From Bacillus safensis (GTDB taxonomy: Bacteria > Bacillota > Bacilli > Bacillales > Bacillaceae), in the NCBI GenBank assembly GCA_030159235.1, contig BSBG01000011.1, forward strand, positions 45,335 through 109,334: a stretch of 64,000 nt of DNA. The letters run 5' to 3'. Made by a program: the position numbers and the translations under genes. Every line of letters begins with the position of its first letter. Within the stretch, counting starts at the first letter, position 1. Shown piece after piece: positions 1 to 7,239 of the stretch. The notes below the pieces were generated by a model. The model saw only the letters and a list, made by a program, of their open reading frames with translations, was not told where the DNA came from and did not search any database.

Positions 1-213
1 GAGCCAGGCGACTTGCTGTTTTTTGCAAATGAAAACGGAAAGGGAGCGGTCCGTCATGTAGGGATCTACGCGGGAGATGGTATGATGCTTCATTCCCCTA
101 AAACCGGCAGACAAATTGAGCTTCTTTCCCTTTCTGGCACTTCATATGAAAAGGAATGGGCAGGTGCAAGGCGGTATTTACCAAGCGAGAGGAGGAGCGA
201 TCATGGCAGTTGA
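1..213 (+). CDS. ykfC: YkfC-like NlpC/P60 peptidase, C-terminal fragment
   Basis: The reading frame is open from base 1 and ends at TGA 211-213, so only the last 70 codons are present. It begins EPGDLLFFANE and contains RHVGIYAGDGMMLHSP, the usual end of an NlpC/P60 cysteine peptidase fold, in which this His is the second catalytic residue. In B. subtilis YkfC is a gamma-D-glutamyl-L-diamino acid endopeptidase that trims cell-wall murein peptides and is encoded just before ykfD, as here. The catalytic Cys lies outside the window. Its 3' end overlaps the ykfD start by 11 bases, which implies one operon. Confidence 0.85.
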   Translation, partial: EPGDLLFFANENGKGAVRHVGIYAGDGMMLHSPKTGRQIELLSLSGTSYEKEWAGARRYLPSERRSDHGS

Positions 214-1171
214 ACCACTTTTACAAGTAAACAACCTCAAAAAACATTTTCATCTATCTAAAGGGAGAACCTTAAAAGCGCTGGATGGCGTCTCTTTTCA
301 GCTGAAACAAGGTGAAACCTTTGGTCTCGTTGGTGAGTCTGGCTGCGGAAAATCGACACTTGGGAAAGTGCTCATGCGTCTTTATGAACCAACAGACGGT
401 GAAGCCTTATATGAAGGAAAAAGTCTTCATCACCTTTCTAAAAAAGATTCATTTGATTTCAACAGGCAAATTCAAATGGTGTTTCAAGATCCGTATTCCT
501 CCTTAAATCCGAGGCTGTCTGTAAAAGATATTATGCTGGAGCCAATGGAAATTCATCAGCTTTATGGCAGTCAAAAGAAAAGGATTACCCGTGTAAAAGA
601 ACTGCTCGAAGCGGTAGGATTAAGCTATGATTTCGCCACCCGCTATCCGCACGAATTTAGCGGAGGGCAGAGGCAGAGAATCGGCATTGCAAGAGCACTT
701 GCCTTAGCGCCCAAGTTTATTGTGGCAGATGAGCCGATTTCTGCACTAGACGTCTCTGTTCAAGCGCAGGTTGTGAATCTGCTGAAGAAACTGCAAAAAG
801 AGGAAGGGTTAACATTCCTCTTTATTGCACATGATTTGTCGATGGTGAAATATATTAGTGACCGAATCGGTGTCATGTATTTAGGGCATCTCGTCGAATT
901 GACGAGCAGTGATTCCTTATATCGAACACCGCTTCACCCATATACACAAGCTCTGCTGTCTGCTATCCCGATCCCAGATCCTGACGTAGAGGACAGGCGC
1001 AAAAGATTTATTTTAAAAGGAGAAATTCCAAGTCCAGTAAACCCACCAAGCGGCTGTGTATTTCGAACAAGATGTCCCGCAGCGATGGATGTGTGTGCGG
1101 AAAAAAAGCCAGCATTGCAAGCAGTGGAGGAAGGACATGAAGTCGCCTGTCATTTATACGATAGAAAATAG
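203..1171 (+). CDS. ykfD: Oligopeptide ABC transporter ATP-binding protein YkfD
   Basis: A 322-residue ATPase of the OppF/DppF type that energises uptake of peptides, probably murein tripeptides or dipeptides released by YkfC. Visible motifs are Walker A GESGCGKST (about 44-52), Q-loop VFQDPYSSLNP (about 93-103), signature FSGGQRQRIGIARAL (about 152-166), Walker B FIVADEP (about 172-178), the H-loop His in FIAHD, and the C-terminal oligopeptide-transporter extension with HPYTQALL and CVFRTRCP. ATG 203 follows an AGGAGG site inside ykfC; a longer frame starting at 116 has no ribosome binding site and is rejected. The ABC permeases are not in the window, so the ATPase probably works with components encoded elsewhere. 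Confidence 0.93.
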   Translation: MAVEPLLQVNNLKKHFHLSKGRTLKALDGVSFQLKQGETFGLVGESGCGKSTLGKVLMRLYEPTDGEALYEGKSLHHLSKKDSFDFNRQIQMVFQDPYSSLNPRLSVKDIMLEPMEIHQLYGSQKKRITRVKELLEAVGLSYDFATRYPHEFSGGQRQRIGIARALALAPKFIVADEPISALDVSVQAQVVNLLKKLQKEEGLTFLFIAHDLSMVKYISDRIGVMYLGHLVELTSSDSLYRTPLHPYTQALLSAIPIPDPDVEDRRKRFILKGEIPSPVNPPSGCVFRTRCPAAMDVCAEKKPALQAVEEGHEVACHLYDRK

Positions 1172-1180
1172 GACATGCCA

Positions 1181-1228
1181 GAAAAAAGCCAGCGAGTAGA
1201 CAAGCTATTCTACATGCTGGCTTTTTTG
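1181..1228. terminator. Bidirectional terminator between ykfD and ykgA
   Basis: AAAAAAGCCAGC pairs with GCTGGCTTTTTT. The loop holds a second short inverted repeat (GTAGA/TCTAC). Tracts of A and T on both sides allow it to serve the convergent ykfD and ykgA transcripts. It overlaps the last codons of ykgA. Confidence 0.8.
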
Positions 1229-2091
1229 AGGGATGAACGCCGAATAGGCAATGTGCAGCATCTGAAAGAGCCGCCAGATTTAATAATTTCAGAAAAGTCC
1301 ACTTCAATGACGGTATACCCGTGAGCGGTTAATGCAGCATTTGTTTCTTGATTGATGGGCAGGCTGATCACTTTTTTCTGCCCAATGGATAAAACGTTTG
1401 GTCCAAGTGTGAATTGCTCATGTTCACTTATTTCAATCAGATCATAATGCGTGTTGAGCAGCTGGAGATCCTTTTTCTTGAACGCTTCAGGATAAATGAG
1501 TATCTCATTAGGAGACAGAATATTCATCACACAATCAAGATGCAAAATGTGAGGAGGAAGGTGAATAGGTATGATATCGTGATCCGGCAGTTCTTTTTTG
1601 AGCTGATGGATGGCGGCTGGATTGGTTCTTTTGCTCGTGCCAACAAATACACGAGATTGATCCACAAGCACATCACCGCCTTCAATCGTTCCGTCTGTCA
1701 GTGTGACGACTGACCATCCTTTTGCCTGTGCCCACTCTTTGAGGTATTGTTCTTCCCCTTGCCGAACTGGAGCGGCCATGCTTGAAACAAAGAGCGTATG
1801 TCCAATCGTAAACCCAATATCCCGAGTGAAGACTTGCTCAGGGAAGCGGTCATTCGCAGGGAGCAGGATGGGCTGTACTTGATGATCCTTTAGTGTCTGG
1901 ATCAATTGTTTATGCTGAGCGACTGCTTTCATTTGAGAAATATTTTCTTGTGCAAAATGCTTCTGTGTTTCGTTGATAATTTGTTTGATTTCCATATAAA
2001 TGGGACTGCATAAAAGGACTTCATGTAAATCGTCATATTCATTCATGCACTGCGGCATTTTGTATACTTGCTCTGCTCTCATCGAATCCAT
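1210..2091 (-). CDS. ykgA: Amidinotransferase-fold (arginine deiminase / DDAH-like) protein YkgA
   Basis: A 293-residue protein of the guanidine-modifying superfamily (arginine deiminase, dimethylarginine dimethylaminohydrolase). Family landmarks are FTRDIGF (about 88-94), EGGDV (about 137-141), the His in HLDC (about 184) and a C-terminal GGSFRC (about 273-278) that carries the presumed nucleophilic Cys. The substrate of the Bacillus protein is not known to me; hydrolysis of a guanidino compound is inference from the fold. The start is the ATG at 2091 after AAGGAGG; upstream in-frame ATGs lack a ribosome binding site. It is convergent with ykfD, as in B. subtilis. Confidence 0.85.
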   Translation of the reverse strand: MDSMRAEQVYKMPQCMNEYDDLHEVLLCSPIYMEIKQIINETQKHFAQENISQMKAVAQHKQLIQTLKDHQVQPILLPANDRFPEQVFTRDIGFTIGHTLFVSSMAAPVRQGEEQYLKEWAQAKGWSVVTLTDGTIEGGDVLVDQSRVFVGTSKRTNPAAIHQLKKELPDHDIIPIHLPPHILHLDCVMNILSPNEILIYPEAFKKKDLQLLNTHYDLIEISEHEQFTLGPNVLSIGQKKVISLPINQETNAALTAHGYTVIEVDFSEIIKSGGSFRCCTLPIRRSSLKKASM

Positions 2092-2270
2092 CAAATGGCC
2101 TCCTTGTTCGTTCATAGTTCTATTATTCCTAGTTCTCGTCATGGTTGAAACATTTCCGAAAGAAAATCTCTCACACGAGACTAAAGCAAAAAGTTTAGAC
2201 AAACCTAAAAGAATAGTGTTTAATAAAAGTCGTTCCGCATCTAAGAAAACAGCAAGAAGGAGCTATGATG

Positions 2271-2792
2271 ATGAGTGAAGAAAATTTCAAATACTGCAAG
2301 GAATCGAAAGTTGTCAAAACCAGCAGGGTATTCCCTCTCGATACGAATAACCACCAAACCTTATTTGGCGGAAAATTAATGAGCTATATAGATGACATTG
2401 CCTCCATCTCGGCAGCGAGACACAGCCGCTGTGAAACGGTCACAGCTTCAATGGATTCTGTTGACTTTTTAGAGCCAATTGGACAAAAGGAGTCAGTATG
2501 CTTGGAATCCTATGTGACATGGGTCGGCACGTCTTCTATGGAAGTGTTCGTTAAAGTCATTAAAGAAAATTTGATGTCGGGAGAACGCAGACTCGCAGCG
2601 ACTTCATTTCTAACATTTGTCTCGTTAGATGAAAACGGTAAGCCTAAACGAGTCCCGCAAGTGATGCCGGAAACAGAGGAAGAGATCATGCTTCATCAAA
2701 CAGCGAAGCAGCGGGCAGAGGAAAGAAAAAGCCGCCGTAAGCATAGTAAGGCACTGGCTGACGCACTTGGCACAGATAAACCATGGGCGTAA
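2271..2792 (+). CDS. ykhA: Acyl-CoA thioesterase YkhA
   Basis: About 173 residues with the single hotdog fold of the YkhA/YciA acyl-CoA hydrolase group. Typical segments are TSRVFPLDTNNHQTLFGGKL, with the conserved N-x-x-x-T-x-F-G-G-x-L pattern, and MDSVDFLEP. It should hydrolyse fatty acyl-CoA to free acid and CoA in the cytoplasm. Three consecutive ATGs (2265, 2268, 2271) follow AAGGAG; the third has the best spacing (8 nt), the second is possible. The C-terminus is a basic, charged tail. It is a single-gene unit with its own terminator and is next to ykgA as in B. subtilis. Confidence 0.9.
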   Translation: MSEENFKYCKESKVVKTSRVFPLDTNNHQTLFGGKLMSYIDDIASISAARHSRCETVTASMDSVDFLEPIGQKESVCLESYVTWVGTSSMEVFVKVIKENLMSGERRLAATSFLTFVSLDENGKPKRVPQVMPETEEEIMLHQTAKQRAEERKSRRKHSKALADALGTDKPWA

Positions 2793-2823
2793 AAATCACC
2801 CTTTTAAGCGGTGATTTTTTTTC
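2790..2823 (+). terminator. ykhA terminator
   Basis: AAAATCACC, a loop, then GGTGATTTTTTTT directly after the stop codon. This is a rho-independent terminator with an 8-T run. Confidence 0.85.
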
Positions 2824-2831
2824 TAGGACGG

Positions 2832-2888
2832 TATCTTGCATGGCAAGATAGTGTGTGATAAGATGAAGCTATCTTGTGATGCAAGGTA
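2832..2888 (+). promoter_or_regulatory. PadR-operon promoter flanked by two palindromic operators
   Basis: A -35 TTGCAT (2836-2841) and -10 TAAGAT (2859-2864) are 17 bp apart. A perfect inverted repeat TATCTTGC-ATG-GCAAGATA (2832-2850) covers the -35 box. A near copy, TATCTTG-TGATG-CAAGGTA (2870-2888), lies just after the -10 box. The two centres are 38 bp apart. The arrangement suggests autorepression by the PadR protein encoded immediately downstream; that is inference from position. Confidence 0.7.
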
Positions 2889-2908
2889 CTGGAATCGGAG
2901 GAACAATG

Positions 2909-3235
2909 ATGACAACATCCACACAAATGCTAAAAGGAATTTTAGAAGGCTGCTTGCTCTCGATTATTTCTGAGGGTGAGATTTATGGCTATGAAATGAC
3001 GAAGAAGCTCGCACATTATGGGTTTGATCAAATTAGTGAAGGCAGTATCTACCCGATTCTGCTGCGTATGCAGAAGGAACAGCTTGTCACCACCGTCACA
3101 AAAGAATCAGCAAGCGGGCCAAAAAGGAAATACTATACGCTCACACAAGCCGGGGAACAAGCACTCACAGCGTTTATTGCCCGCTGGAGTGAGCTTTCAA
3201 AAAATGTAAACCGCTTATTACAAAAAGGGAAGTGA
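2909..3235 (+). CDS. PadR-family transcriptional regulator
   Basis: A 108-residue PadR protein. The N-terminal winged helix reads MLKGILEGCLLSIISEGEIYGYEM, followed by ISEGSIYPILLRMQKE (recognition helix and wing) and KRKYYTLTQAGEQAL, the family hallmark. A short C-terminal helix should give the dimer. ATG 2906 or 2909 is preceded by GGAGGA; 2909 has the better spacing. It sits 4 bases before a membrane protein with an N-terminal HAAS domain, a common PadR partner, and both are probably one operon controlled by the palindromes upstream. The inducing signal is unknown. I do not recognise a B. subtilis orthologue at this locus. Confidence 0.88.
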   Translation: MTTSTQMLKGILEGCLLSIISEGEIYGYEMTKKLAHYGFDQISEGSIYPILLRMQKEQLVTTVTKESASGPKRKYYTLTQAGEQALTAFIARWSELSKNVNRLLQKGK

Positions 3236-3239
3236 AGTT

Positions 3240-3992
3240 ATGGTATCAAAAGAAACAAGGCACATCCTACTAGAGCTGAAACTCTATCTCATATCAAAGG
3301 GGAAAAATGAGGACGAAATTGATGAGCTGATGGATGAACTGACAACACATGCGGTTGAGGCTGAAAAAGATGGCAAAACAGGTGAGGATGTGTTTGGCGG
3401 AGATCCAAGGAGCTATGCTGATGAACTCGCAAAAGAGCTGTCGGGAGATCATAAAGACTGGGTTCCATTCGTCAGTGCTTTCTTAATTGGGTCGCTCTTT
3501 TACATGATTTTATCAGATGCGATTAGTCAAAACTTATCGTATTCTTGGTTTGCTTTGATTGGATATCCGCTCGTTTTAGTGGGCAATGTCATCATGATCA
3601 TTGTGATGTTTAGAGCGTCTGCCTTTCAGACAAGCCGCCGGGTATTTCTCTACTTTTGGATCTTAGGAATCTTTCAGCTGACCTCAATGGTCACTATCAA
3701 ACTGTTGGATCAAAAGCTCGGCACACCACTACTTGTCCTTACCTCAGGACAAAGGTGGGGTGTCATCTTGCTTCTGCTGTTATGTATCATTGTTTTTAAT
3801 GCGATTTTAAAGGCGAATGTCTTTTCATTGATTCCAATCATCTTTTTCGGACCGCAGCTCATATTCGAATGGATTGGCTGGACATCACCAAGCGTGCTTC
3901 TGCTGCAAAGTCTATTATCGATCGTCATCTTAATATTGCTAATGCTCATTGTTTTACGCAGGGCAAACAAGAAAAATGAAAATACGATGTAG
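3240..3992 (+). CDS. HAAS-domain membrane protein, PadR partner
   Basis: 250 residues. The first 75 resemble the HAAS signalling domain found next to PadR regulators: helical, charged, with DEIDELMDELTTHAVEAEKD and DPRSYADELAKEL. Residues from about 80 form roughly six hydrophobic membrane spans. No catalytic motif is visible. By analogy with other PadR-HAAS pairs it may sense membrane or envelope stress and regulate the partner, but that is inference. The ATG follows GGGAAGTGA four bases after the padR stop, so translation is probably coupled. Confidence 0.75.
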   Translation: MVSKETRHILLELKLYLISKGKNEDEIDELMDELTTHAVEAEKDGKTGEDVFGGDPRSYADELAKELSGDHKDWVPFVSAFLIGSLFYMILSDAISQNLSYSWFALIGYPLVLVGNVIMIIVMFRASAFQTSRRVFLYFWILGIFQLTSMVTIKLLDQKLGTPLLVLTSGQRWGVILLLLLCIIVFNAILKANVFSLIPIIFFGPQLIFEWIGWTSPSVLLLQSLLSIVILILLMLIVLRRANKKNENTM

Positions 3993-4096
3993 CACATCCC
4001 ATACGATGTGCTTTTCTATTTCTAAAAAAATGTAGAAATGGAATCGTGTTTATCATTACAATGGGGAGAGGACAAAAATGAAAAGGGGTTCTGTTT

Positions 4097-4585
4097 TTGG
4101 ATATCGTATGGGGATATGTACTCGTTTTTGTATTGGCTGCTTTGCCTTTTTTTGAAGTGGTTGGTGTCGTCCCATTGGCCATCTTAAGTGGACTGCATCC
4201 TGTGACAACGGCTGTGATTGGATTCATCGGCAACGTTCTTACAGTCTTGCTTCTCATTGTGTTCGTAGACCGGTTTAAAGCATGGTGGTTGAAGAGAAAA
4301 GAAGAGAAAGGTGATGAAAAAGGAGAGAAAAAACAGCTACGGGCCAGAAAAATTTGGGAACGATACGGTCTGCCTGGATTAGCGCTCGTTGGTCCTTTTA
4401 TCATCGGCAGTCATTTAGCAGCCTTGATGTGCATGAGCTTCGGAACGAAAAAAAAGCAAGTCGCGGTATGGATGACAGTCAGTTTAATGATGTGGACAGC
4501 GCTGGCGGCTAGCTTAACCGGTGCGGGCTTCCATTACTTTGCCCCAGATTCCAATGGATTGTTCGGAGATATTTTTAGCAAGTAA
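4097..4585 (+). CDS. Small multidrug export-like membrane protein (COG2426 type)
   Basis: 162 residues with an N-terminal span VLVFVLAALPFFEVVGVVPLAIL, a second span, a lysine/glutamate-rich cytoplasmic loop (about 67-85), and the segment ERYGLPGLALVGPFIIGSHLAA typical of the small multidrug export family, followed by two more spans. The transport role is assigned by family only. It appears to start at TTG 4097, eight bases after GAAAAGGGG; the first internal ATG would remove most of the protein. It is followed 16 bases later by a GNAT gene on the same strand. Confidence 0.75.
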   Translation: MDIVWGYVLVFVLAALPFFEVVGVVPLAILSGLHPVTTAVIGFIGNVLTVLLLIVFVDRFKAWWLKRKEEKGDEKGEKKQLRARKIWERYGLPGLALVGPFIIGSHLAALMCMSFGTKKKQVAVWMTVSLMMWTALAASLTGAGFHYFAPDSNGLFGDIFSK

Positions 4586-4601
4586 ATAAGGAGGGCTATC
4601 C

Positions 4602-5147
4602 ATGACTCATCAAACAAGGACAGTGTTTGAGACAGAGCGCCTGAAATTGAGAACAATGAATGAATATGATGCGGCATTTTTATATGATGAGCTGTTCCAA
4701 GATAAAGAAGTAATGAAGTATTATCCTTCTTTAAAGGATAAACAGCAGACGAAAGAATGGATTGCATGGAATCAAAAGAATGACCGCATGTATCACACCT
4801 CATTATGGATCATCGAAGATAAAGAAACAAATGAACCACTTGGACAAAGCGGGATTGTTCTGCAAAATATCGAAGGACAAACGGAGCTTGAGATTGGCTA
4901 TATGCTAAAGAAAGCGGCATGGGGGAATGGCTATGCTGCTGAGGCTGCAAAAGGCTGTCTCACCTATGGATTTCAAGAAATGAGGGTCAGGCGGATGGTC
5001 AGCTTAATTCGTCCTGAGAATGAAGCGTCGGTGAAAGTCGCTTTCAAAATGGGCATGGAAAAAGAAAAAACCATTTCAAAATGGGACCAAATCATTGATG
5101 TATACAGCATCACCCGTAACGGAGGAAACGGCTCGCTTACCGAATAA
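4602..5147 (+). CDS. GNAT acetyltransferase, RimJ/RimL type
   Basis: 181 residues that begin with FETERLKLRTMNEYDAAFLY, the usual RimJ/RimL-like N-terminus. They continue through ELEIGYMLKKAAWGNGYAAEA, where the acetyl-CoA pyrophosphate loop (W-G-N-G-Y-A) is visible, to RPENEASVKVAFKMGME, the helix that supports substrate and CoA binding. The likely reaction is acetyl transfer from acetyl-CoA to an amine; the substrate cannot be read from sequence. A clear AGGAGGG site precedes ATG 4602. The terminator stem overlaps the last codons. Confidence 0.88.
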   Translation: MTHQTRTVFETERLKLRTMNEYDAAFLYDELFQDKEVMKYYPSLKDKQQTKEWIAWNQKNDRMYHTSLWIIEDKETNEPLGQSGIVLQNIEGQTELEIGYMLKKAAWGNGYAAEAAKGCLTYGFQEMRVRRMVSLIRPENEASVKVAFKMGMEKEKTISKWDQIIDVYSITRNGGNGSLTE

Positions 5148-5163
5148 GCAGAGCCGTTTTTTT
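5126..5163. terminator. Bidirectional terminator, GNAT / ada
   Basis: AAACGGCTC pairs with GAGCCGTTT around a 16-nt loop, with a T tract on the + side and an A tract at the 5' side. It overlaps the 3' ends of both convergent genes. Confidence 0.8.
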
Positions 5164-6205
5164 ATCCACGCTGTTCTAACTGAAGCAAATATTTCTTCCG
5201 TTCAATTCCCCCGCCATAGCCACCGAGCTCACCACTTGTTTGAATCACGCGGTGGCAGGGAATGATAATCGCCAATTGATTGGCACCATTTGCATTACCA
5301 ACCGCCCGAACCAAATGCGGATCGCCCAGTATTGTAGCTAGATCTCGGTAGGATCTCGTTTCGCCGGAAGGAATGCGTGAGAGCTGGTTCCATACCTTCA
5401 TTTGAAAAGGGGTGCCATGTAACGAAAGTGGTACCGAAAACTGCGTGAGTTTTTTTTCGAAATATAAGGTCAATTCCTTGGCCAATTGCTGATGGACGTT
5501 TGTTTCTCCAACTAAAATGCGGGCATGATGCTTCTTTCGCATGGTCTCAATTTCTTTTTCGAGTCCCCGCCTGTCCATAAATTCCAGTAAGTACACATGT
5601 GTGGCATCTGTCACACTGATCATCCGTCCGACCGGTGTGGAAATAAAATTTGCATAGAGAATGTTAACCTGCGCTTTTTTAGGTGGATTGCCCATGATTT
5701 TCGTAAATGCATCATTGAAAGCGCTCGAAGAATCATAGCCGAAGCTGACCTGCTGATCGATCACTTTTTTCCCGTTCAAAATTTCTTTAAAGGCAAGTCC
5801 CATTCGGCGTGATCTTGCATATTGAACAAAGGTCATGCCGTAAATGTCTTTAAATTTTCTTCGAGCCGTAGCGGAGTGAATCCCTAATTGGCGAAAGTCT
5901 TCTTCCTTCCAGCGTTTCTCAGGATTTTTTTCTACCGCTGAAACGAGTGTTTTGACTTCTTCGGGAATGCTGTTTGGGTATGTTAATGGTGTGCAGCGCT
6001 TGCACGGACGATACCCTGCCAGCAGTGCTTCCTCCGCTGTAAAGAAGAACTCACAGTTTTCATATTTTGGCTTTCGAGCTGTACAGGTGGCATGACAAAA
6101 GATACCGGTTGTCTTAATACAGGCAAAGAATGTGCCGTCATATTGCGGATTCTTGTCAATAAGTGCTTGATAAAATTCGTGTTTTTGTTCATCGGTCATC
6201 ATCAT
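5162..6205 (-). CDS. ada: Ada: methyl-responsive activator fused to O6-methylguanine-DNA methyltransferase
   Basis: A 347-residue E. coli-style Ada protein. The N-terminal domain has the zinc cysteines C37, C41, C68 and C71 (FCHATC, CKRC); C37 is the expected methyl-phosphotriester acceptor. An AraC-type helix-turn-helix region follows (about 85-185; RKFKDIYGMTFVQYARSRRM, FGYDSSSAFNDAF). The C-terminal methyltransferase carries PCHRVI with acceptor C317. B. subtilis splits these functions into adaA and adaB, so this fusion differs from the model species. It should repair alkylated DNA and switch on its own adaptive response. The start, one of three consecutive ATGs, follows AAGAGGTGA. Confidence 0.93.
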   Translation of the reverse strand: MMMTDEQKHEFYQALIDKNPQYDGTFFACIKTTGIFCHATCTARKPKYENCEFFFTAEEALLAGYRPCKRCTPLTYPNSIPEEVKTLVSAVEKNPEKRWKEEDFRQLGIHSATARRKFKDIYGMTFVQYARSRRMGLAFKEILNGKKVIDQQVSFGYDSSSAFNDAFTKIMGNPPKKAQVNILYANFISTPVGRMISVTDATHVYLLEFMDRRGLEKEIETMRKKHHARILVGETNVHQQLAKELTLYFEKKLTQFSVPLSLHGTPFQMKVWNQLSRIPSGETRSYRDLATILGDPHLVRAVGNANGANQLAIIIPCHRVIQTSGELGGYGGGIERKKYLLQLEQRG

Positions 6206-6328
6206 ATGATTCACCTCTTGATTTCCTATAAAATGTTTTTCAGGATTATTTGATCTATAATGCAGCAGAACGTTCATCACATCAATTTTATTTCATTATA
6301 TCAGCGATGAGATCAATGGGGATCGTAT

Positions 6329-6385
6329 CTAAACCTGATCCTTCACTCTCGTATAACAATCAAGCATTGCAAGTATCATAAACAT
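6329..6385 (-). CDS. Putative 18-residue peptide ORF with strong ribosome binding site
   Basis: The minus-strand ORF encodes MFMILAMLDCYTRVKDQV and ends in TAG. It is preceded by AAAAGGAGG at 8-nt spacing, a near-perfect Shine-Dalgarno. It begins 37 bases downstream of the YrzI-like ORF on the same strand, so both could be on one transcript. No homologue is recognised; the support is the ribosome binding site and the context only. Confidence 0.45.
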   Translation of the reverse strand: MFMILAMLDCYTRVKDQV

Positions 6386-6422
6386 ATCAATTTCCTCCTT
6401 TTGACACTTTTTATTTCCTATG

Positions 6423-6557
6423 TTAGTTCATATATTTTAGTTGTTTTTGTTTCATCTCTTCATAAAAAGCTTCAACTTCTTGTTCGTAAAGAATGGTCTC
6501 CATGTCCTTGTATTTACGCTGGATCGTCAATGTAATAAAAAATAAATGGAATGTCAT
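6423..6557 (-). CDS. YrzI-family small protein
   Basis: A 44-residue ORF that starts MTFHLFFITLTIQRK and continues with a charged helix containing YEQEVEAFYEEMKQKQ. This pattern, a short hydrophobic N-terminus with T-I-Q-R-K followed by an acidic/Gln-rich helix, fits the Bacillus small YrzI family, whose members often occur in tandem. GGGAGG lies 9 bases before the ATG. The function is unknown. In B. subtilis the yrzI transcript carries several tiny ORFs, one of which is cut by the ribosome-associated RNase Rae1 (recalled knowledge). The 18-codon ORF downstream makes this locus comparable. Confidence 0.65.
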   Translation of the reverse strand: MTFHLFFITLTIQRKYKDMETILYEQEVEAFYEEMKQKQLKYMN

Positions 6558-6663
6558 TTACGCTTACCTCCCTTTGACCTGTTTCTAACTCTTAGTATAC
6601 GGCGCTCCCATAAAAATTCTTTCGAAAAATGAACAAGTATATTTGCGGGTGGAAAGCAAAGAA

Positions 6664-6693
6664 ATAGACCGGTCTATCGTGGTGTGATACAAT
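6664..6693 (+). promoter_or_regulatory. Promoter with overlapping TetR-type palindrome before the guanidine leader
   Basis: A perfect 14-bp palindrome ATAGACCGGTCTAT (6664-6677) covers the -35 position of an extended -10 promoter, TGATACAAT (6685-6693). The spacing fits -35 TAGACC with a 17-bp spacer. The palindrome closely matches the box I recall for the B. subtilis TetR-type repressors LmrA/QdoR. No tetR gene is present in the window, so the regulator, if any, acts in trans. Confidence 0.55.
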
Positions 6694-6733
6694 TTTGACA
6701 CAGAATCTGCTCTAAGTCAGATCTGCTTATAAA

Positions 6734-6843
6734 GAATTGGTTTTCTAGGGTTCCGTGCATTATGCAGTCTGGACCGAGAGAAAACACATAGGGTCTTTTC
6801 AATAGAGACCATATGGACACGGAGGGATAAAAGCCCGGGAGAT
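6734..6843 (+). ncRNA. Guanidine-I (ykkC) riboswitch
   Basis: Conserved elements in order are CTAGGGTTCCG (6745-6755), GTCTGGACCGAGAGAAA (6767-6783), and ACACGGAGGGATAAAAG followed by CCCGGGAGA (to about 6842). These are the signature sequences of the ykkC class I aptamer, which binds guanidinium. It directly precedes ykkCD, the same arrangement as in B. subtilis. The 3' end of the aptamer overlaps the 5' arm of a terminator, so guanidine binding should prevent termination. Confidence 0.93.
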
Positions 6844-6876
6844 TTGATCAAACGATTGATTTCCTGGCTTTTTTTG
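6830..6876 (+). terminator. Riboswitch-controlled intrinsic terminator of ykkCD
   Basis: AAAGCCCGGGA pairs with TCCTGGCTTTT (one mismatch) and runs into a T7 tract. The 5' arm is shared with the conserved 3' part of the guanidine aptamer, which makes the two structures mutually exclusive. Confidence 0.8.
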
Positions 6877-6909
6877 TTGCTTGGAATCGTTCAGAAAGGA
6901 AGAGATTGG

Positions 6910-7239
6910 ATGAAGTGGGGAAATGTATTGATTGCGGCTATCTTTGAAGTCGGCTGGGTGATGGGGCTGAAATATGCCCATTCTATGTTGGAATGGAGTG
7001 CAACGGTTGTTTGTATTATCGTCAGCTTTTATTTACTCATGAAAGCAACAAGTGTACTGCCAGTTGGCACACTTTATGCCGTTTTTACCGGTCTTGGAAC
7101 AGCAGGTACGGTCATCTTAGGCATGGTGCTTGGTGAGCCGGTTCAGCTTGTCAAACTGCTGCTGATTGTGATGCTTTTGTGCGGTGTATTAGGACTGAAG
7201 CTTACAACAGGTGATAAGAAAGGAGAGGCTGAATCATGA
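6910..7239 (+). CDS. ykkC: Small multidrug resistance (SMR) guanidinium exporter subunit YkkC
   Basis: 109 residues, four transmembrane helices, SMR family. The essential membrane Glu is visible in the first span ([17 protein letters not shown], about residue 12), and the second half has [18 protein letters not shown]. With YkkD it should form a heteromeric proton antiporter; guanidine-riboswitch-associated SMR proteins export guanidinium. The start ATG 6910 follows AAAGGAAGAG. An upstream ATG at 6844 lies inside the terminator region and has no ribosome binding site. It overlaps ykkD by four bases (ATGA). Confidence 0.92.
   Translation: MKWGNVLIAAIFEVGWVMGLKYAHSMLEWSATVVCIIVSFYLLMKATSVLPVGTLYAVFTGLGTAGTVILGMVLGEPVQLVKLLLIVMLLCGVLGLKLTTGDKKGEAES

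Noticed and set aside
1008..1307. 99-codon minus-strand frame across the ykfD end
   Set aside because: Overlaps the ykfD C-terminal motif, the terminator and the ykgA end; no start signal.
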